Positions 15,617 to 23,796 are shown, counted from the stretch's first letter. The stretch: 36,140 bases of DNA from JBBRYK01 sp038237665 (GCA_038237665.1 JBBRYK010000023.1:1-36140); one strand, 5' to 3'. Program-made: numbers and translations. Notes: generated by a model from the sequence alone, not told the origin.

Positions 15617-17422
15617 TCAGACCGCCACCTCGCGCCAGGTCAGGGTGGGAGGGTCGACAAGCGCCTCCTCCACGTACAGCAGGTGCCAGAGCTGGAACAT
15701 CAGGACCGGCCAGAGCCGTTCGCTCTCGTCGCTCCGGCCCTCGAGATGCGGCTGCAACAGCCGCGTGGCGAGCCCGGGCCGGAAGATGCCCTGGCGCGCG
15801 AGGTGCTCATCGGAGAGGAGCCGCTCGGCGAGCGGACGGAGCTCGTTCCGCAGCCAGCGGGCGAGCGGGAAGACGAACGTGCGCTTGGGCGCCTCGAGAT
15901 GTCCCGGAGTCAGCAGGTCGGAGACGGCATCGCGCAGGAGGCCCTTCGGGGCGTCCGCGCTCGTCCGGAGCCGAGGAGGGATCCGGGCGACCAGCTCCAC
16001 GAGCTCGTGGTCGAGGAACGGGGTGCGGGCCTCGAGCGAGTGGGCCATCGAGAAGCGGTCGGTCATGTGCAGGAATTCGTCGGGAAGCTGCGTCGATGTG
16101 TCCAGGTAGAGCACGGAGTCGCGCGCGCTGCGGCTCCCGGACTCGTCGTAGATCTGCTGCAGGAGCTCGGCGGTGTCGGGTGCCGACCCGTTCAGGAACG
16201 CGCGCTTCTCGTGGTCGCTGAAGTAGTACGAGGGCTCGAAGTGGTATCTGCGCACGTCGCCGCCGCGCACGCGGGCGAGACGCCCGGCCTCGAAGGGCAC
16301 GAAGCGCCGGTAGTTGCCGAAGAGCTCGTCGCCGCCGGTTCCCGTCAGCCCGACCTTGACGTCCTCGGCCATGAAGCGGAAGACATACCAGGAGGGAAGG
16401 CCGCCGCCGTACGGCTCGTCGAGCGCCCAGACCATCGCCAGCAGGTCGTCCAGGAGATCCTCGGCATCGACGACGAGCTCGTGGTGGTCCGTCCCGTAGC
16501 GGCCGGCGAGCGCGCGGGCGAGCGGGAGCTCGCTCAGGCTCTCGTCCTCGGGCGAGGTGAAGCCGAGCGTGTGCGTCCGCAGGTCCGGGTGGCCGCTCTC
16601 GGCGAGCAGACCGAGAACGGCGCTCGAGTCGAGGCCGCTGGAGAGCGAGCACGCGATGGGGACATCCGAGAGCGTCCAGCGCGAGACCGCATCGCGCAGC
16701 GCCGCGCGGAGGCGCTCGCGCCATTCCTCCCGCGAGGCCTCCTCCGGCTCGAACCGGAGGCGCCACCAGCGCTCGATCTCCAGCTCTCTGCGGCTCAAGT
16801 CGTAGCGGAACCAGTGCCCGGGCGGAAGGCGCCTGGCGTCGCGAAGGATCGAGCGCTCGCCCGGCACGAAGCGCAGGCTCAGGTAATGGAAGAGGCTCTC
16901 TCGGTCGAGCTCGCGACCGACGCCGGGGACGGCGAGCAGCGCCCGAAGCTCCGACGCGAAGGCGAACGCGCCGGCCGGCCGGGCGAGGTAGAGCGGCTTG
17001 ATCCCGAACCGGTCGCGGGCGCCGAAGAGCTCACCCCGGCGCGGGTCGTGGATGACGAATGCGAACATGCCGTTCAGGCGGTCGAGGCAGGCCGCTCCGT
17101 CCCGCTCGTAGAGCCGGAGCACGACCTCGGTGTCCGAGTGGTCGGTCGAGAGCGAGATGCCGGCCCGTTCGAGCTCCGCTCTGAGCTCGGGCGCGTTGTA
17201 GATCTCACCGTTGAAGACGATCGTCGTTCCTTCCGGCGAGGTCATCGGCTGGTGGCCGCCCGCGAGGTCGAGAATCGCGAGCCGGCGGGTGACGAGGCCG
17301 ACCCCGGCGCCCGGGTCGCGGTAGACGCCCTCGTCGTCGGGGCCTCGGTGCTCGAGGAGGTTGCCGAGCCGCGTGAGCAGCGTTTCGTCGTGTGGGCCGG
17401 CGATCCCGGCGATTCCGCACAT
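15617..17422 (-). CDS. asnB: Glutamine-dependent asparagine synthase-like amidotransferase (AsnB type)
   Basis: 601 residues. An N-terminal Ntn glutaminase domain (catalytic Cys2 in MCGIAGIAG, then RRLAILDL, FNGEIYN and HSDTEV) is followed by an AsnB synthetase domain with the ATP loop SLSSGLDSS (about residues 256-264) and GTGGDELFGNYRR. The family makes an acyl-adenylate and amidates it with glutamine-derived ammonia. AsnB homologues are common in capsule and O-antigen loci, where they may amidate uronic or other sugar acids; here the substrate could be a sugar carboxylate. First gene of the long minus operon, with a candidate leaderless promoter at 17430-17435. Confidence 0.9.
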   Translation of the reverse strand: MCGIAGIAGPHDETLLTRLGNLLEHRGPDDEGVYRDPGAGVGLVTRRLAILDLAGGHQPMTSPEGTTIVFNGEIYNAPELRAELERAGISLSTDHSDTEVVLRLYERDGAACLDRLNGMFAFVIHDPRRGELFGARDRFGIKPLYLARPAGAFAFASELRALLAVPGVGRELDRESLFHYLSLRFVPGERSILRDARRLPPGHWFRYDLSRRELEIERWWRLRFEPEEASREEWRERLRAALRDAVSRWTLSDVPIACSLSSGLDSSAVLGLLAESGHPDLRTHTLGFTSPEDESLSELPLARALAGRYGTDHHELVVDAEDLLDDLLAMVWALDEPYGGGLPSWYVFRFMAEDVKVGLTGTGGDELFGNYRRFVPFEAGRLARVRGGDVRRYHFEPSYYFSDHEKRAFLNGSAPDTAELLQQIYDESGSRSARDSVLYLDTSTQLPDEFLHMTDRFSMAHSLEARTPFLDHELVELVARIPPRLRTSADAPKGLLRDAVSDLLTPGHLEAPKRTFVFPLARWLRNELRPLAERLLSDEHLARQGIFRPGLATRLLQPHLEGRSDESERLWPVLMFQLWHLLYVEEALVDPPTLTWREVAV

Positions 17423-17429
17423 GCCTTCG

Positions 17430-17435
17430 AGCCTA
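17430..17435 (-). promoter_or_regulatory. Candidate -10 box of the asnB operon
   Basis: Read on the minus strand this is TAGGCT, fitting TANNNT, and it ends seven bases before the asnB ATG at 17422. Transcription would begin within about a base of the start codon, giving a leaderless mRNA, which is common in actinobacteria. It shares its TA with the plus-strand box 17434-17439. Confidence 0.4.
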
Positions 17436-17439
17436 TCCT
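17434..17439 (+). promoter_or_regulatory. Candidate -10 box of the methyltransferase gene at 17448
   Basis: TATCCT fits TANNNT and ends eight bases before GTG 17448, again predicting a leaderless or nearly leaderless transcript and supporting this start over TTG 17439. It overlaps the opposing -10 box by the two bases TA. Confidence 0.4.
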
Positions 17440-17447
17440 TGGCCGTC

Positions 17448-18197
17448 GTGGCGGATGAGACGCTCTTCGAGATTCCTTACAACCCCGACTGGGGCTACGA
17501 GCGCTCGTTCTTCCTCGACAACGAGCATCGCTACACGAAGATGCACCGCCTCCTGAGCCGGACACTGGGCGACCTGGCCGGAAACCGGATCCTCGACCTC
17601 GGCTGCTGCCGCGGCCTCCTGCTGGAGCGCTTCCGGGGCTATCCGGGGGTCGAGCTCGCCGGGCTCGAGCTCGATCCGGCCGAGATCGACCGCGCCCGCG
17701 CGCGGGGCCTCGAGCCGGTGCGCGAGCAGATCAACCGGTTCGAGGACGGGCGGATCGTCGCGCGCCTGCCGTTCGAAGACGGCAGCGCCGATGCCGTCCT
17801 CGCCGGCGAGATCATCGAGCACGTCGTCGACACCGAAGGGTTCCTGCGGGAGATCGCTCGCGTGCTCTCTCCGGGGGGTGGGGTCGTCCTGTCGACGCCG
17901 AACATCCTCTGGTGGAAGCACCGGCTGCGGCTGCTCGGCGGGGGCTATCCCGATGCGCTCGAGTATCGCCTCAAGTACGGCGAGGACTTCGGCCACGTGC
18001 GCCTCTTCGGGCCGGTGCAGCTGCGCTCGCTGCTCGAGGAGACCGGTTTTGCCGACGTTCGCCTCGCCGGCGGGCGCCTGGGTCCGATCGCCAGCCTCGC
18101 GCGGCTCCCGGGCCCGGCCGCGCGGGCCCTCGATCGCGCCGCCGACGCCTCGCCCGCGCTCAGCGACACGCTGATCGCGGCGGCACGACGACGGTAG
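17448..18197 (+). CDS. Class I SAM-dependent methyltransferase
   Basis: 249 residues from GTG 17448. Motif I RILDLGCCRG lies at about residues 47-56, followed by ELAGLELDP, and DAVLAGEIIEHVVD with RVLSPGGGVVLSTPNI are typical of methyltransferases acting on small molecules, lipids or sugars (UbiG/methyltransferase 11 type). The first 30 residues contain NPDWGYERSFFLDNEHRY, possibly a substrate lid. It is monocistronic, divergent from asnB through a 25-base gap, and followed by a hairpin at 18246-18273. The substrate is unknown; the setting suggests a sugar. Confidence 0.82.
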   Translation: MADETLFEIPYNPDWGYERSFFLDNEHRYTKMHRLLSRTLGDLAGNRILDLGCCRGLLLERFRGYPGVELAGLELDPAEIDRARARGLEPVREQINRFEDGRIVARLPFEDGSADAVLAGEIIEHVVDTEGFLREIARVLSPGGGVVLSTPNILWWKHRLRLLGGGYPDALEYRLKYGEDFGHVRLFGPVQLRSLLEETGFADVRLAGGRLGPIASLARLPGPAARALDRAADASPALSDTLIAAARRR

Positions 18198-18245
18198 CGG
18201 GAAAACCAGGAAGCGTGGTCGGAAGGAGTTGGCAGTCCGAAAGCT

Positions 18246-18273
18246 CTCCGCAGGTTCTCATCAATCTGCGGAG
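18246..18273 (+). terminator. Hairpin downstream of the methyltransferase gene
   Basis: CTCCGCAG (18246-18253) pairs perfectly with CTGCGGAG (18266-18273) around a 12-base loop, 48 bases after the stop at 18197. No T-run follows, so it would be a non-canonical terminator or an mRNA-stabilising structure. Confidence 0.4.
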
Positions 18274-18293
18274 CTATACCAGCCAGGGGGGCC

Positions 18294-18319
18294 AATGGGG
18301 GGACGGGAGTCCCCCCATT
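18294..18319. repeat. Perfect 11-bp GC-rich inverted repeat with GGGA loop
   Basis: AATGGGGGGAC (18294-18304) and GTCCCCCCATT (18309-18319) are exact reverse complements around the tetraloop GGGA, a GNRA-class loop when read as RNA. Immediately after it GCGGAG (18323-18328) pairs with CTCCGC (18333-18338). It could stop transcription from both sides or belong to a REP-like repeat. Confidence 0.7.
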
Positions 18320-18374
18320 CGAGCGGAGCTTGCTCCGCGATACCTACGGTCCATGGAAACACCGGGGGGACTCG

Positions 18375-18390
18375 GGGGGCGAGAGCCCCC
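18375..18390. repeat. Second G-run hairpin with GAGA loop
   Basis: GGGGGC (18375-18380) pairs with GCCCCC (18385-18390) around GAGA, again a GNRA-class tetraloop. The order G-run, short spacer, G-run hairpin, A/T-rich joint, AGCG-type mini-hairpin repeats that of 18294-18338, so the two look like diverged copies of one module. Confidence 0.6.
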
Positions 18391-18416
18391 GGAAAAGCGA
18401 AGCGCTCAATGCCGCG

Positions 18417-19613
18417 CTAGCGGCCCATCCGACCCCTAGGAAACCGCTGGAAGTGAGGGAAACGGCCCGCCCGGTAAAGGCGGAGGCGCTGCTGCGGCTG
18501 GGCGTCGAGCCAGTCGGCGAGCTCGCGGTAGCTCACACAGCGGACCTCGGGAAGCCGGCACGCCCGGAGCAGAAAGCGCGCGAGCGCGTGGTCGTACGCC
18601 CAGTGGTTCCACCTCTCGAAGTGCCAGCCGAGGGGCAGCGGAGCCCGGTTGCCGTAGTAGCTCGCCTGGAACGCGTGCCAGAGGGTGCGGTAGGTCTCTT
18701 TCGCAATCGCGGGCGCTTCGGAGACGTCCACGGATCTGGCGCTCGTCTGGTTCGCGAAGAAGTTGTAGTCCATCGAGATCACCTTGTAGGTGTGGCCGAC
18801 GAGGGGGACCATGACGAGGGGGATGTCCCAGATCCCGAGCTCGCGATGGGGCCAGTCGCCGAGAACGCCGACCCGGCTCGCGTCGTAGCGGAAGCCACGG
18901 CGGGCGAGCACGCGGTTCAGGATCCGGAGGTTTCCCTGGAGGCACGGTGTGCGCTCACCCACGATCTCCGCTCGCCCGAACGGCAGCTTCACCGGCGGAC
19001 GCAGCCGGTTGTTCGCGTTGACCCTGAAGAGGAGCCGATCGAACTGGTCGAGCTCTCGGCGCCAGTCGGCGGCGTTCCACTCGCCCACGTTGCCGCTGTA
19101 CGGCGCGCAGAAATGACCGTTGAAGTGCGTTCCGATCTCGTGGCCGGCGCGGTAGGCGAGGGCCATCTGTTCGAGCATGCCGCGCACGATCGTCCGCGCC
19201 GACAGCGGCCCCTCGGGCTGGGCGAACCCGATGTCGGAGGCGCCGGGCGCGTGCCGCGGCGGGCGATACAGGTTCCGGCGCGCCTCGTCGAGCAGGTAGA
19301 CGCCGCTGACGAAGAAGGTGAAACGCGCGTCGGCCCTGCGGCCGATCCACCGCCAGTACGGCCAGAGCTTCGGCCCGCCGGATCCGTCGAACGAGACGAC
19401 GATGAACTGCGCGGGGCGGCGCCGGTGCGGCGTGAGCGCCGGCAGCTTGCCGCCCGCGTACGCGCCGCGCGCCTGTCCCGTCGCGCCTTGAGGGCCGAAT
19501 CCGGCCAACGCGAACGTGACTACGGCCGCCACTAGTGCGGCGAGAGCGATCACCAGCCTTGGCCGCCAGACCCACCGGCGACGCTGAAGGCGGCGCAGCT
19601 CCGAGAGCTCCAT
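18417..19613 (-). CDS. Membrane-anchored polysaccharide deacetylase-like protein
   Basis: 398 residues. A basic N-terminus (LRRLQRRRWVWRPR) is followed by one membrane helix (about residues 20-42), so the enzyme domain should lie outside the membrane. The NodB fold is suggested by FIVVSFDGSGG (about 70-80), FTFFVSGVYLL and GHEIGTHFNGHF, which keeps the H-x3-H metal pair. Where active enzymes have two Asp (TFDDG) this protein has SFDGS, so the metal-binding second Asp appears to be missing. It sits 58 bases after the GT4 gene at 19672. It may modify the exported glycan, act as a divergent hydrolase, or only bind it. Confidence 0.75.
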   Translation of the reverse strand: MELSELRRLQRRRWVWRPRLVIALAALVAAVVTFALAGFGPQGATGQARGAYAGGKLPALTPHRRRPAQFIVVSFDGSGGPKLWPYWRWIGRRADARFTFFVSGVYLLDEARRNLYRPPRHAPGASDIGFAQPEGPLSARTIVRGMLEQMALAYRAGHEIGTHFNGHFCAPYSGNVGEWNAADWRRELDQFDRLLFRVNANNRLRPPVKLPFGRAEIVGERTPCLQGNLRILNRVLARRGFRYDASRVGVLGDWPHRELGIWDIPLVMVPLVGHTYKVISMDYNFFANQTSARSVDVSEAPAIAKETYRTLWHAFQASYYGNRAPLPLGWHFERWNHWAYDHALARFLLRACRLPEVRCVSYRELADWLDAQPQQRLRLYRAGRFPHFQRFPRGRMGR

Positions 19614-19671
19614 TCGCCCATCGTCCGCGGCACGGCTTCACCGGCGGTCGAGGCCGGGTACATCGCCCGCA

Positions 19672-20685
19672 CTAGAGCTCCGCGTAGAGGGCGAGCGTGC
19701 GCTCGACCATCCGCTCGACGGAGAACTGGTCGCGAACCCGGCTCTTCGCTTCGGCAGCCATCCGGGCGGCGGCGTCGGGGTCGTCCAGGAGGCGGCGGAT
19801 CGCGGCGGCGAGGGCGCCCGCGTCACGCGGGGGCACGAGCAGGCCGGTCTCACCGTCGACCACTGTCTCTCGAATCCCGCCTACGGGCGTGGCGACGACG
19901 GGGATCCCGGCCGCCTGGGCCTCGATCACGGCCAGGCAGAGGCCCTCGAAGAGCGAGGGGAACGCGAAGACGTCGAACGAGGCGAGCAGATCTGGCACGT
20001 CGTCGCGCGCCCCGGTGAAGAGAACGCGCTCGGCGACGCCCAGCTTCGCGGCGAGCGCCTCGAGCTCCGGCCGGAGCTCGCCGTCGCCCACGATCGCGAA
20101 CCGCGCCTCGGGGAGGAGCGAAGCCGCCTCCAACAGGTAACGCTGCCCCTTCTGTTCCGCCAGGCGGGCGACGGTGCCAACCAGCGGGCCGTCCCTGGGC
20201 AGGGTCGGCTTCCCGCCGGCGAAACGATCGAGATCGATCCCGAGCGCGATCACGTGCGCCGGCTCGCGCCCGTCCTCCGCGCGCTGCGACTCGGACGTGT
20301 AGATCACCTCCGGCCGCGCCGCCCAGCCGAGCCGAGACCAGAGCCGGCCGGCGAGGTTGTCCCGCCGCGGCAACTCGGGGGTGTGATGCGTGACGATCAG
20401 CCGCGGCACCCGCGCAAGCCTGGCCGCGACGAGAGCCGGCGGCCAGACGTCGGTGACGTGGGCGACGCTCGGACGGAGCCGCCGCAGCAGCCGCGTGAGC
20501 CGGGCAGTTAGTAACACAGTGTTACTTGCCCCGGCGGGGACGATCACGGTCCGAACGCCGAGTTCTTCGAACCGCTCGACGCCGGGATGGATCAGCACCG
20601 CCTCGTCGCCGAGCGCGCAGGCGACGGCCGCCACGTACTCCTCGACGGCGCCCCAGGCGCCGGCGCCGTGGAGGAGGGCGATCAC
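19672..20685 (-). CDS. Family 4 glycosyltransferase (GT4)
   Basis: 337 residues, GT-B fold. The N-terminal glycine-rich loop (LLHGAGAWGAVEEY), the donor-binding core VGTVARLAEQKGQRYLLEA and GDGELRPELEAL, and the EGLCLAVIE (E-x7-E) motif with GIPVVATPVGGI define a retaining GT4. It would add a sugar from a nucleotide donor on the cytoplasmic face. GTG 20685 overlaps the upstream stop (GTGA). Residues 53-59 (ASNTVLL) are encoded by the palindrome at 20510-20526, at a spot where relatives usually have a variable loop before the LLRRLRP helix. Confidence 0.88.
   Translation of the reverse strand: MIALLHGAGAWGAVEEYVAAVACALGDEAVLIHPGVERFEELGVRTVIVPAGASNTVLLTARLTRLLRRLRPSVAHVTDVWPPALVAARLARVPRLIVTHHTPELPRRDNLAGRLWSRLGWAARPEVIYTSESQRAEDGREPAHVIALGIDLDRFAGGKPTLPRDGPLVGTVARLAEQKGQRYLLEAASLLPEARFAIVGDGELRPELEALAAKLGVAERVLFTGARDDVPDLLASFDVFAFPSLFEGLCLAVIEAQAAGIPVVATPVGGIRETVVDGETGLLVPPRDAGALAAAIRRLLDDPDAAARMAAEAKSRVRDQFSVERMVERTLALYAEL
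20510..20526. repeat. 17-base palindrome, copy 1, inside a GT4 gene
   Basis: AGTAACAC (20510-20517) and GTGTTACT (20519-20526) are exact reverse complements around a central A. It lies inside the GT4 coding sequence in the same codon phase as copies 2 and 3, and it is much more AT-rich than its surroundings. Confidence 0.75.
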
Positions 20686-21719
20686 GCGACCACCTCGTCG
20701 AGGAGCTCGGCGAACTCGCCCGCGGTCCGCTCCCAGGTGAATTTCGCGGCCTGCTGCGGGCCTTTGCGGCGCAGGTCGGCGGCCAGCTCCGGCTCTCCGA
20801 GCACACGGGCGAGCGCGTCGGCGAGCGCCTCGGGCGACCGCGGATCGCAGAGCAGCCCGGCCTCGCCCACGACCTCCGGAATCGACGAGGCCTTCGATGC
20901 GACCACGGGCACGCCCGACGCGAGGGCCTCGAGGGGCTGGTAGCCGAACCCCTCATAGAGCGTCGCGTCGAGATATGCGGCAGCGGCGCGATAGTGCGCC
21001 GCGAGCTCCTCGTCGGTCAGCCGCCCGGTCAGCTCGACCCCGTCGAAGCGCCGTTCGCCCAGGTCGCCGCCGATCACGAGGCGGACCGGCTCGGGCAGCC
21101 GGGCCCGCGCCAGCCTGAACGCCTCGACCACGGTCTGTGTGTTGTCCCTGGGGTCGGTCGAGCCGAGATGGAACACGTAGCGCTCGGCGGCCGGCTCCCC
21201 CGGCGAGAACCCCTCCGACAGGCCCGGATAGATCACAGGTACCCGACCGCTCAGTTCCGGCAGCGCCTCCTCGAGCTCGCGCCGAGTGGCCTCGGAGCCG
21301 GCAACGACGCGCGCCGCGCGCCGCAGGCTCGGCTTCCAGAGCGCCGCGGTGAAGAAGTCGCTCCCTCGCTGCCACACACCCCGTGCCTGGGCCATCCGGT
21401 GGGTGGGGAGCTCGAAGAGCCAGACGACGTACCGCGCATCGCCCCAGAGCGGCAGACGGTCGGTGAGGGTGACCACGGCGTCGAGACCGAGCCGGCGGGC
21501 GGCTCTCGGCATCCCCCACTGCTGCCAGAGCAGGAACGAGGGCTCGCGGATCAGCCCGGGCTTCGCGTCCCCCACCACCCCCTGGCCCTCCGGCCGAACG
21601 AAGGCCACGATCTCGTGCCTGCCGAGCCGGGCGAGCTCCCGAGCCAGCATCCGCTCCGACCGGGCGTGCCCCTTGCCGGCGGGCGACGCCTGGATCGCGT
21701 CAATCCCGATCCGGGCCAC
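20682..21719 (-). CDS. Family 4 glycosyltransferase (GT4)
   Basis: 345 residues from GTG 21719 (RIGIDAIQAS follows). VFHLGSTDPRDNTQTVVEAF, VIGGDLG and YEGFGYQPLEALASGVPVVASKASSIPEV (in pieces) show the GT4 donor site with an intact E-x7-E, close to the mannosyltransferase-like group that begins with a GID motif. The start codon lies 20 bases inside the preceding GT2 gene, so translation is coupled, and the stop overlaps the next GT4 as GTGA. The acceptor and donor are unknown. Confidence 0.87.
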   Translation of the reverse strand: MARIGIDAIQASPAGKGHARSERMLARELARLGRHEIVAFVRPEGQGVVGDAKPGLIREPSFLLWQQWGMPRAARRLGLDAVVTLTDRLPLWGDARYVVWLFELPTHRMAQARGVWQRGSDFFTAALWKPSLRRAARVVAGSEATRRELEEALPELSGRVPVIYPGLSEGFSPGEPAAERYVFHLGSTDPRDNTQTVVEAFRLARARLPEPVRLVIGGDLGERRFDGVELTGRLTDEELAAHYRAAAAYLDATLYEGFGYQPLEALASGVPVVASKASSIPEVVGEAGLLCDPRSPEALADALARVLGEPELAADLRRKGPQQAAKFTWERTAGEFAELLDEVVA

Positions 21720-22632
21720 GGCGCCGTGCCCGCAGCCGCCGCACGAGTTCTTCGGGCAGCAGGCTCTTGAGGGCGAGGGAGAGCGATCGACGAGACGCGT
21801 TCCTCGGGGACATGGCGAGCGCGCGCCAGAGCAGCCGCCGGGCGCGCGGCAGCTCGAGCGCGTCGTAGAGGTAGTCCGCGGCCGCGATGTAGGCGCTCGA
21901 GCGTCCCTGGGCGGCAAACGGCCGCAGCGACGGCGGCAGGGACTCCGAAGCGAGGAACTGATCGGCGAAGCGCAGGAAGTCCTCGGCTTTCCGGACGCCG
22001 CTGCCCATCGTCTTCGAGGCCGGATGCTCGCGGTAGGTCGACAGCGGCACGTCGATCCGCCTGACCGGCCCGACCGCCGACAGGCGGAGATAGAACTCGA
22101 AGTCGAAGAAGTAGTAGCCGCCCTCGTTCAGCGGGCCGGCGGTCTCCCACGCGGAGCGGCGCCACATCGAGCTCGGCTGCACGACGTGGTTGTCGCACGC
22201 GCGCACCATCCGCTCGGGATCCCACGGGCGCGACGGTAGAGCGCCCGTGCGGCGCGACTCGGCGTCGGTGTAGACGGCGTCGCCGTAGACCATCACCAGC
22301 GCGGGGTCGCGTTCCAGCTCGGCGACCATCGTCGCGACCGCTCCGGGCAGGAGCGTGTCGTCGGAGTTGACGAAGGCCATCAGCTCGCCGTGCGAATGGG
22401 CGAAGCCGCGGTTGATCGCGGCCACCTGTCCCGCGTTCTCCTGGGCCGTCCACCAGGCCAGTCCTTCGGCGTAGCGCCGGACGATGTCGACGCTGCCGTC
22501 GGTCGAGCCGTCGTCGACGACGATGTACTCGATCGGTGCGTAGTCCTGGTCGAGCACCGATCGGATCGTCTCCTCGAGGAAGGCCGCCTGGTTGTACGAG
22601 GGCGTCACGATGCTGACGAGCGGCCTGCTCAC
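21700..22632 (-). CDS. Family 2 glycosyltransferase (GT2)
   Basis: 310 residues. GT-A fold with SIVTPSYNQAAFLEETI, VVDDGSTDGS (nucleotide site, about residues 39-48), AAINRGFAHSHGE and the metal-binding FVNSDD (about 93-98). RPWDPERMV and YYFFDFEFYLRL are typical acceptor-side elements of polysaccharide GT2 enzymes. The C-terminus is basic (RRLRARRRGPDRD), suggesting contact with the inner membrane face. GTG 22632 overlaps the upstream stop (GTGA). Confidence 0.88.
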   Translation of the reverse strand: MSRPLVSIVTPSYNQAAFLEETIRSVLDQDYAPIEYIVVDDGSTDGSVDIVRRYAEGLAWWTAQENAGQVAAINRGFAHSHGELMAFVNSDDTLLPGAVATMVAELERDPALVMVYGDAVYTDAESRRTGALPSRPWDPERMVRACDNHVVQPSSMWRRSAWETAGPLNEGGYYFFDFEFYLRLSAVGPVRRIDVPLSTYREHPASKTMGSGVRKAEDFLRFADQFLASESLPPSLRPFAAQGRSSAYIAAADYLYDALELPRARRLLWRALAMSPRNASRRSLSLALKSLLPEELVRRLRARRRGPDRD

Positions 22633-23786
22633 TCGGCGACGAGCTCCTCGTAGAGCTCCGCGAACCGGCGCGCCTCGAGCTCGGCCGAGTACTCCTGCTC
22701 GGCCACCTCGCGGGCCCGGCGGCCGAGCCGCTCCCGGAGCTCTCGATCGCCGAGGAGCGTCCGGATCCCCTTCGCCAGCGCGGCCGCGTCTCCGGGGGGC
22801 GCGAGCCAGCCCGTCTCCAGATGGCGGACGGCGTCGCCGACACCGCCCACGTCGAAGGAGACGACGGGCGTCCCCGACGCCATGCTCTCGATCACCGCAT
22901 TCGGCAGGTTGTCGGCCAGCGTCGGGAGCACGAAGAGGTCGGCAGCCGCGTAGTGGCGCGCCAGGTCTCCCTGGCCGTCGCCGTGAACCACGAGCTGGTG
23001 CTCGAGGTCGACCTGCGCGAGCGCCCGGTCGAGCAGCTCCCGGCCCTTGCGGCGATCGGCCAGGTCGGGCGCCGAGAAGAGCACGACAGGCCGATCGTCC
23101 AAGCCGAGCGCCGCCCGCGCCCCGGGATCGGGCCGGAAGGCTTCGAGGTCGACCCCGTTCGGAATCCTCCGCACCGGAAACCGCGAGAGCAGCGGACTCT
23201 CTCCGGCCAGCCGCTCGAGCCAGCTCGAGGGTGCGACGACCGTCAGCCGCGACCGCCCGTACACCCGCCGCTTCCACCGCCAGAGCAGCGCCGTCGTGTC
23301 CCGCGGGAGGCCCGGATACTCGTGCAGGTACGGGCACGACCCGCAGCCATAGCGCCAGCGCTCGCAGTCGTACGAGTACGCGACGTGGCCGGTGAACGGC
23401 CACATGTCCGAGAGCCGCCAGACGACCGGCCGGCGGCGCGACAGCATCGGCAGCGCGGTGTGCGAGAAGTAGCTGCCGTGGGTGTTGTAGAGCTGGACGA
23501 CGTCGCAGGCGCGGAACCACGGATCGCCGGCGACGCCGAACGACGAGGGGTAGAACGCGTACTGGAGCCCGAGCGGGTCGGCGATCGCGCCGCAGGCACG
23601 GTCGGCCGCACGCCAGCCCGGGCCCCGCTTGATCGAGCGGACGTCGGGATCGCCCGACTGCGGCCGGCCGACGAGCATGCGCGAGGAGTGGCCGAGGCCG
23701 CGCAGCGTCGAATGGAGGCGATACGCGGACACGGCGGAGCCGCCCTCCGCGTCGGAATCGCTGATGTGCAGGACGTTGAGCGCCAT
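22629..23786 (-). CDS. Family 4 glycosyltransferase (GT4)
   Basis: 385 residues from ATG 23786. HISDSDAEGGSAVSAYRLH is an N-terminal GT4 loop; DMWPFTGHVAYSYDC followed by WRYGCGSCP is a cysteine-bearing signature seen in colanic-acid WcaC-like and related transferases; IPNGVDLEAFRPD and ADNLPNAVIESMASGTPVVSF form the donor site, with Asp in place of the first Glu of E-x7-E. ATG 23801 would add five residues, but it lies inside the candidate -10 box (23797-23802), so 23786 is preferred. First gene of the minus-strand transferase operon. Confidence 0.87.
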   Translation of the reverse strand: MALNVLHISDSDAEGGSAVSAYRLHSTLRGLGHSSRMLVGRPQSGDPDVRSIKRGPGWRAADRACGAIADPLGLQYAFYPSSFGVAGDPWFRACDVVQLYNTHGSYFSHTALPMLSRRRPVVWRLSDMWPFTGHVAYSYDCERWRYGCGSCPYLHEYPGLPRDTTALLWRWKRRVYGRSRLTVVAPSSWLERLAGESPLLSRFPVRRIPNGVDLEAFRPDPGARAALGLDDRPVVLFSAPDLADRRKGRELLDRALAQVDLEHQLVVHGDGQGDLARHYAAADLFVLPTLADNLPNAVIESMASGTPVVSFDVGGVGDAVRHLETGWLAPPGDAAALAKGIRTLLGDRELRERLGRRAREVAEQEYSAELEARRFAELYEELVAE

Positions 23787-23796
23787 CGGCGCCGCT

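Larger units (their letters stand above)
18198..18416. other. Convergent intergenic region rich in hairpins
   Basis: 219 bases between two convergent genes and the longest gene-free stretch in the window. I see no open frame or tRNA-like fold. It contains the 18246-18273 hairpin and two G-run hairpin modules (18294-18338 and 18364-18406), while a further small hairpin, 18411-18424, spans the stop codon of the minus-strand gene. Confidence 0.8.

Noticed and set aside
18294..18390. CRISPR-like or tandem-repeat array
   Set aside because: Only two diverged modules, no constant repeat length or unique spacers; hairpins explain it better.
19614..19671. Promoter or separate small gene in the 58-base gap before the membrane-anchored deacetylase
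   Set aside because: No TANNNT at a useful distance from ATG 19613 and no hairpin; co-transcription with the GT4 upstream is simpler.
20510..20526. Intrinsic terminator within the GT4 gene
   Set aside because: The stem is AT-rich and weak with no T-run, and it lies early in the gene, where termination would remove the rest of the protein.
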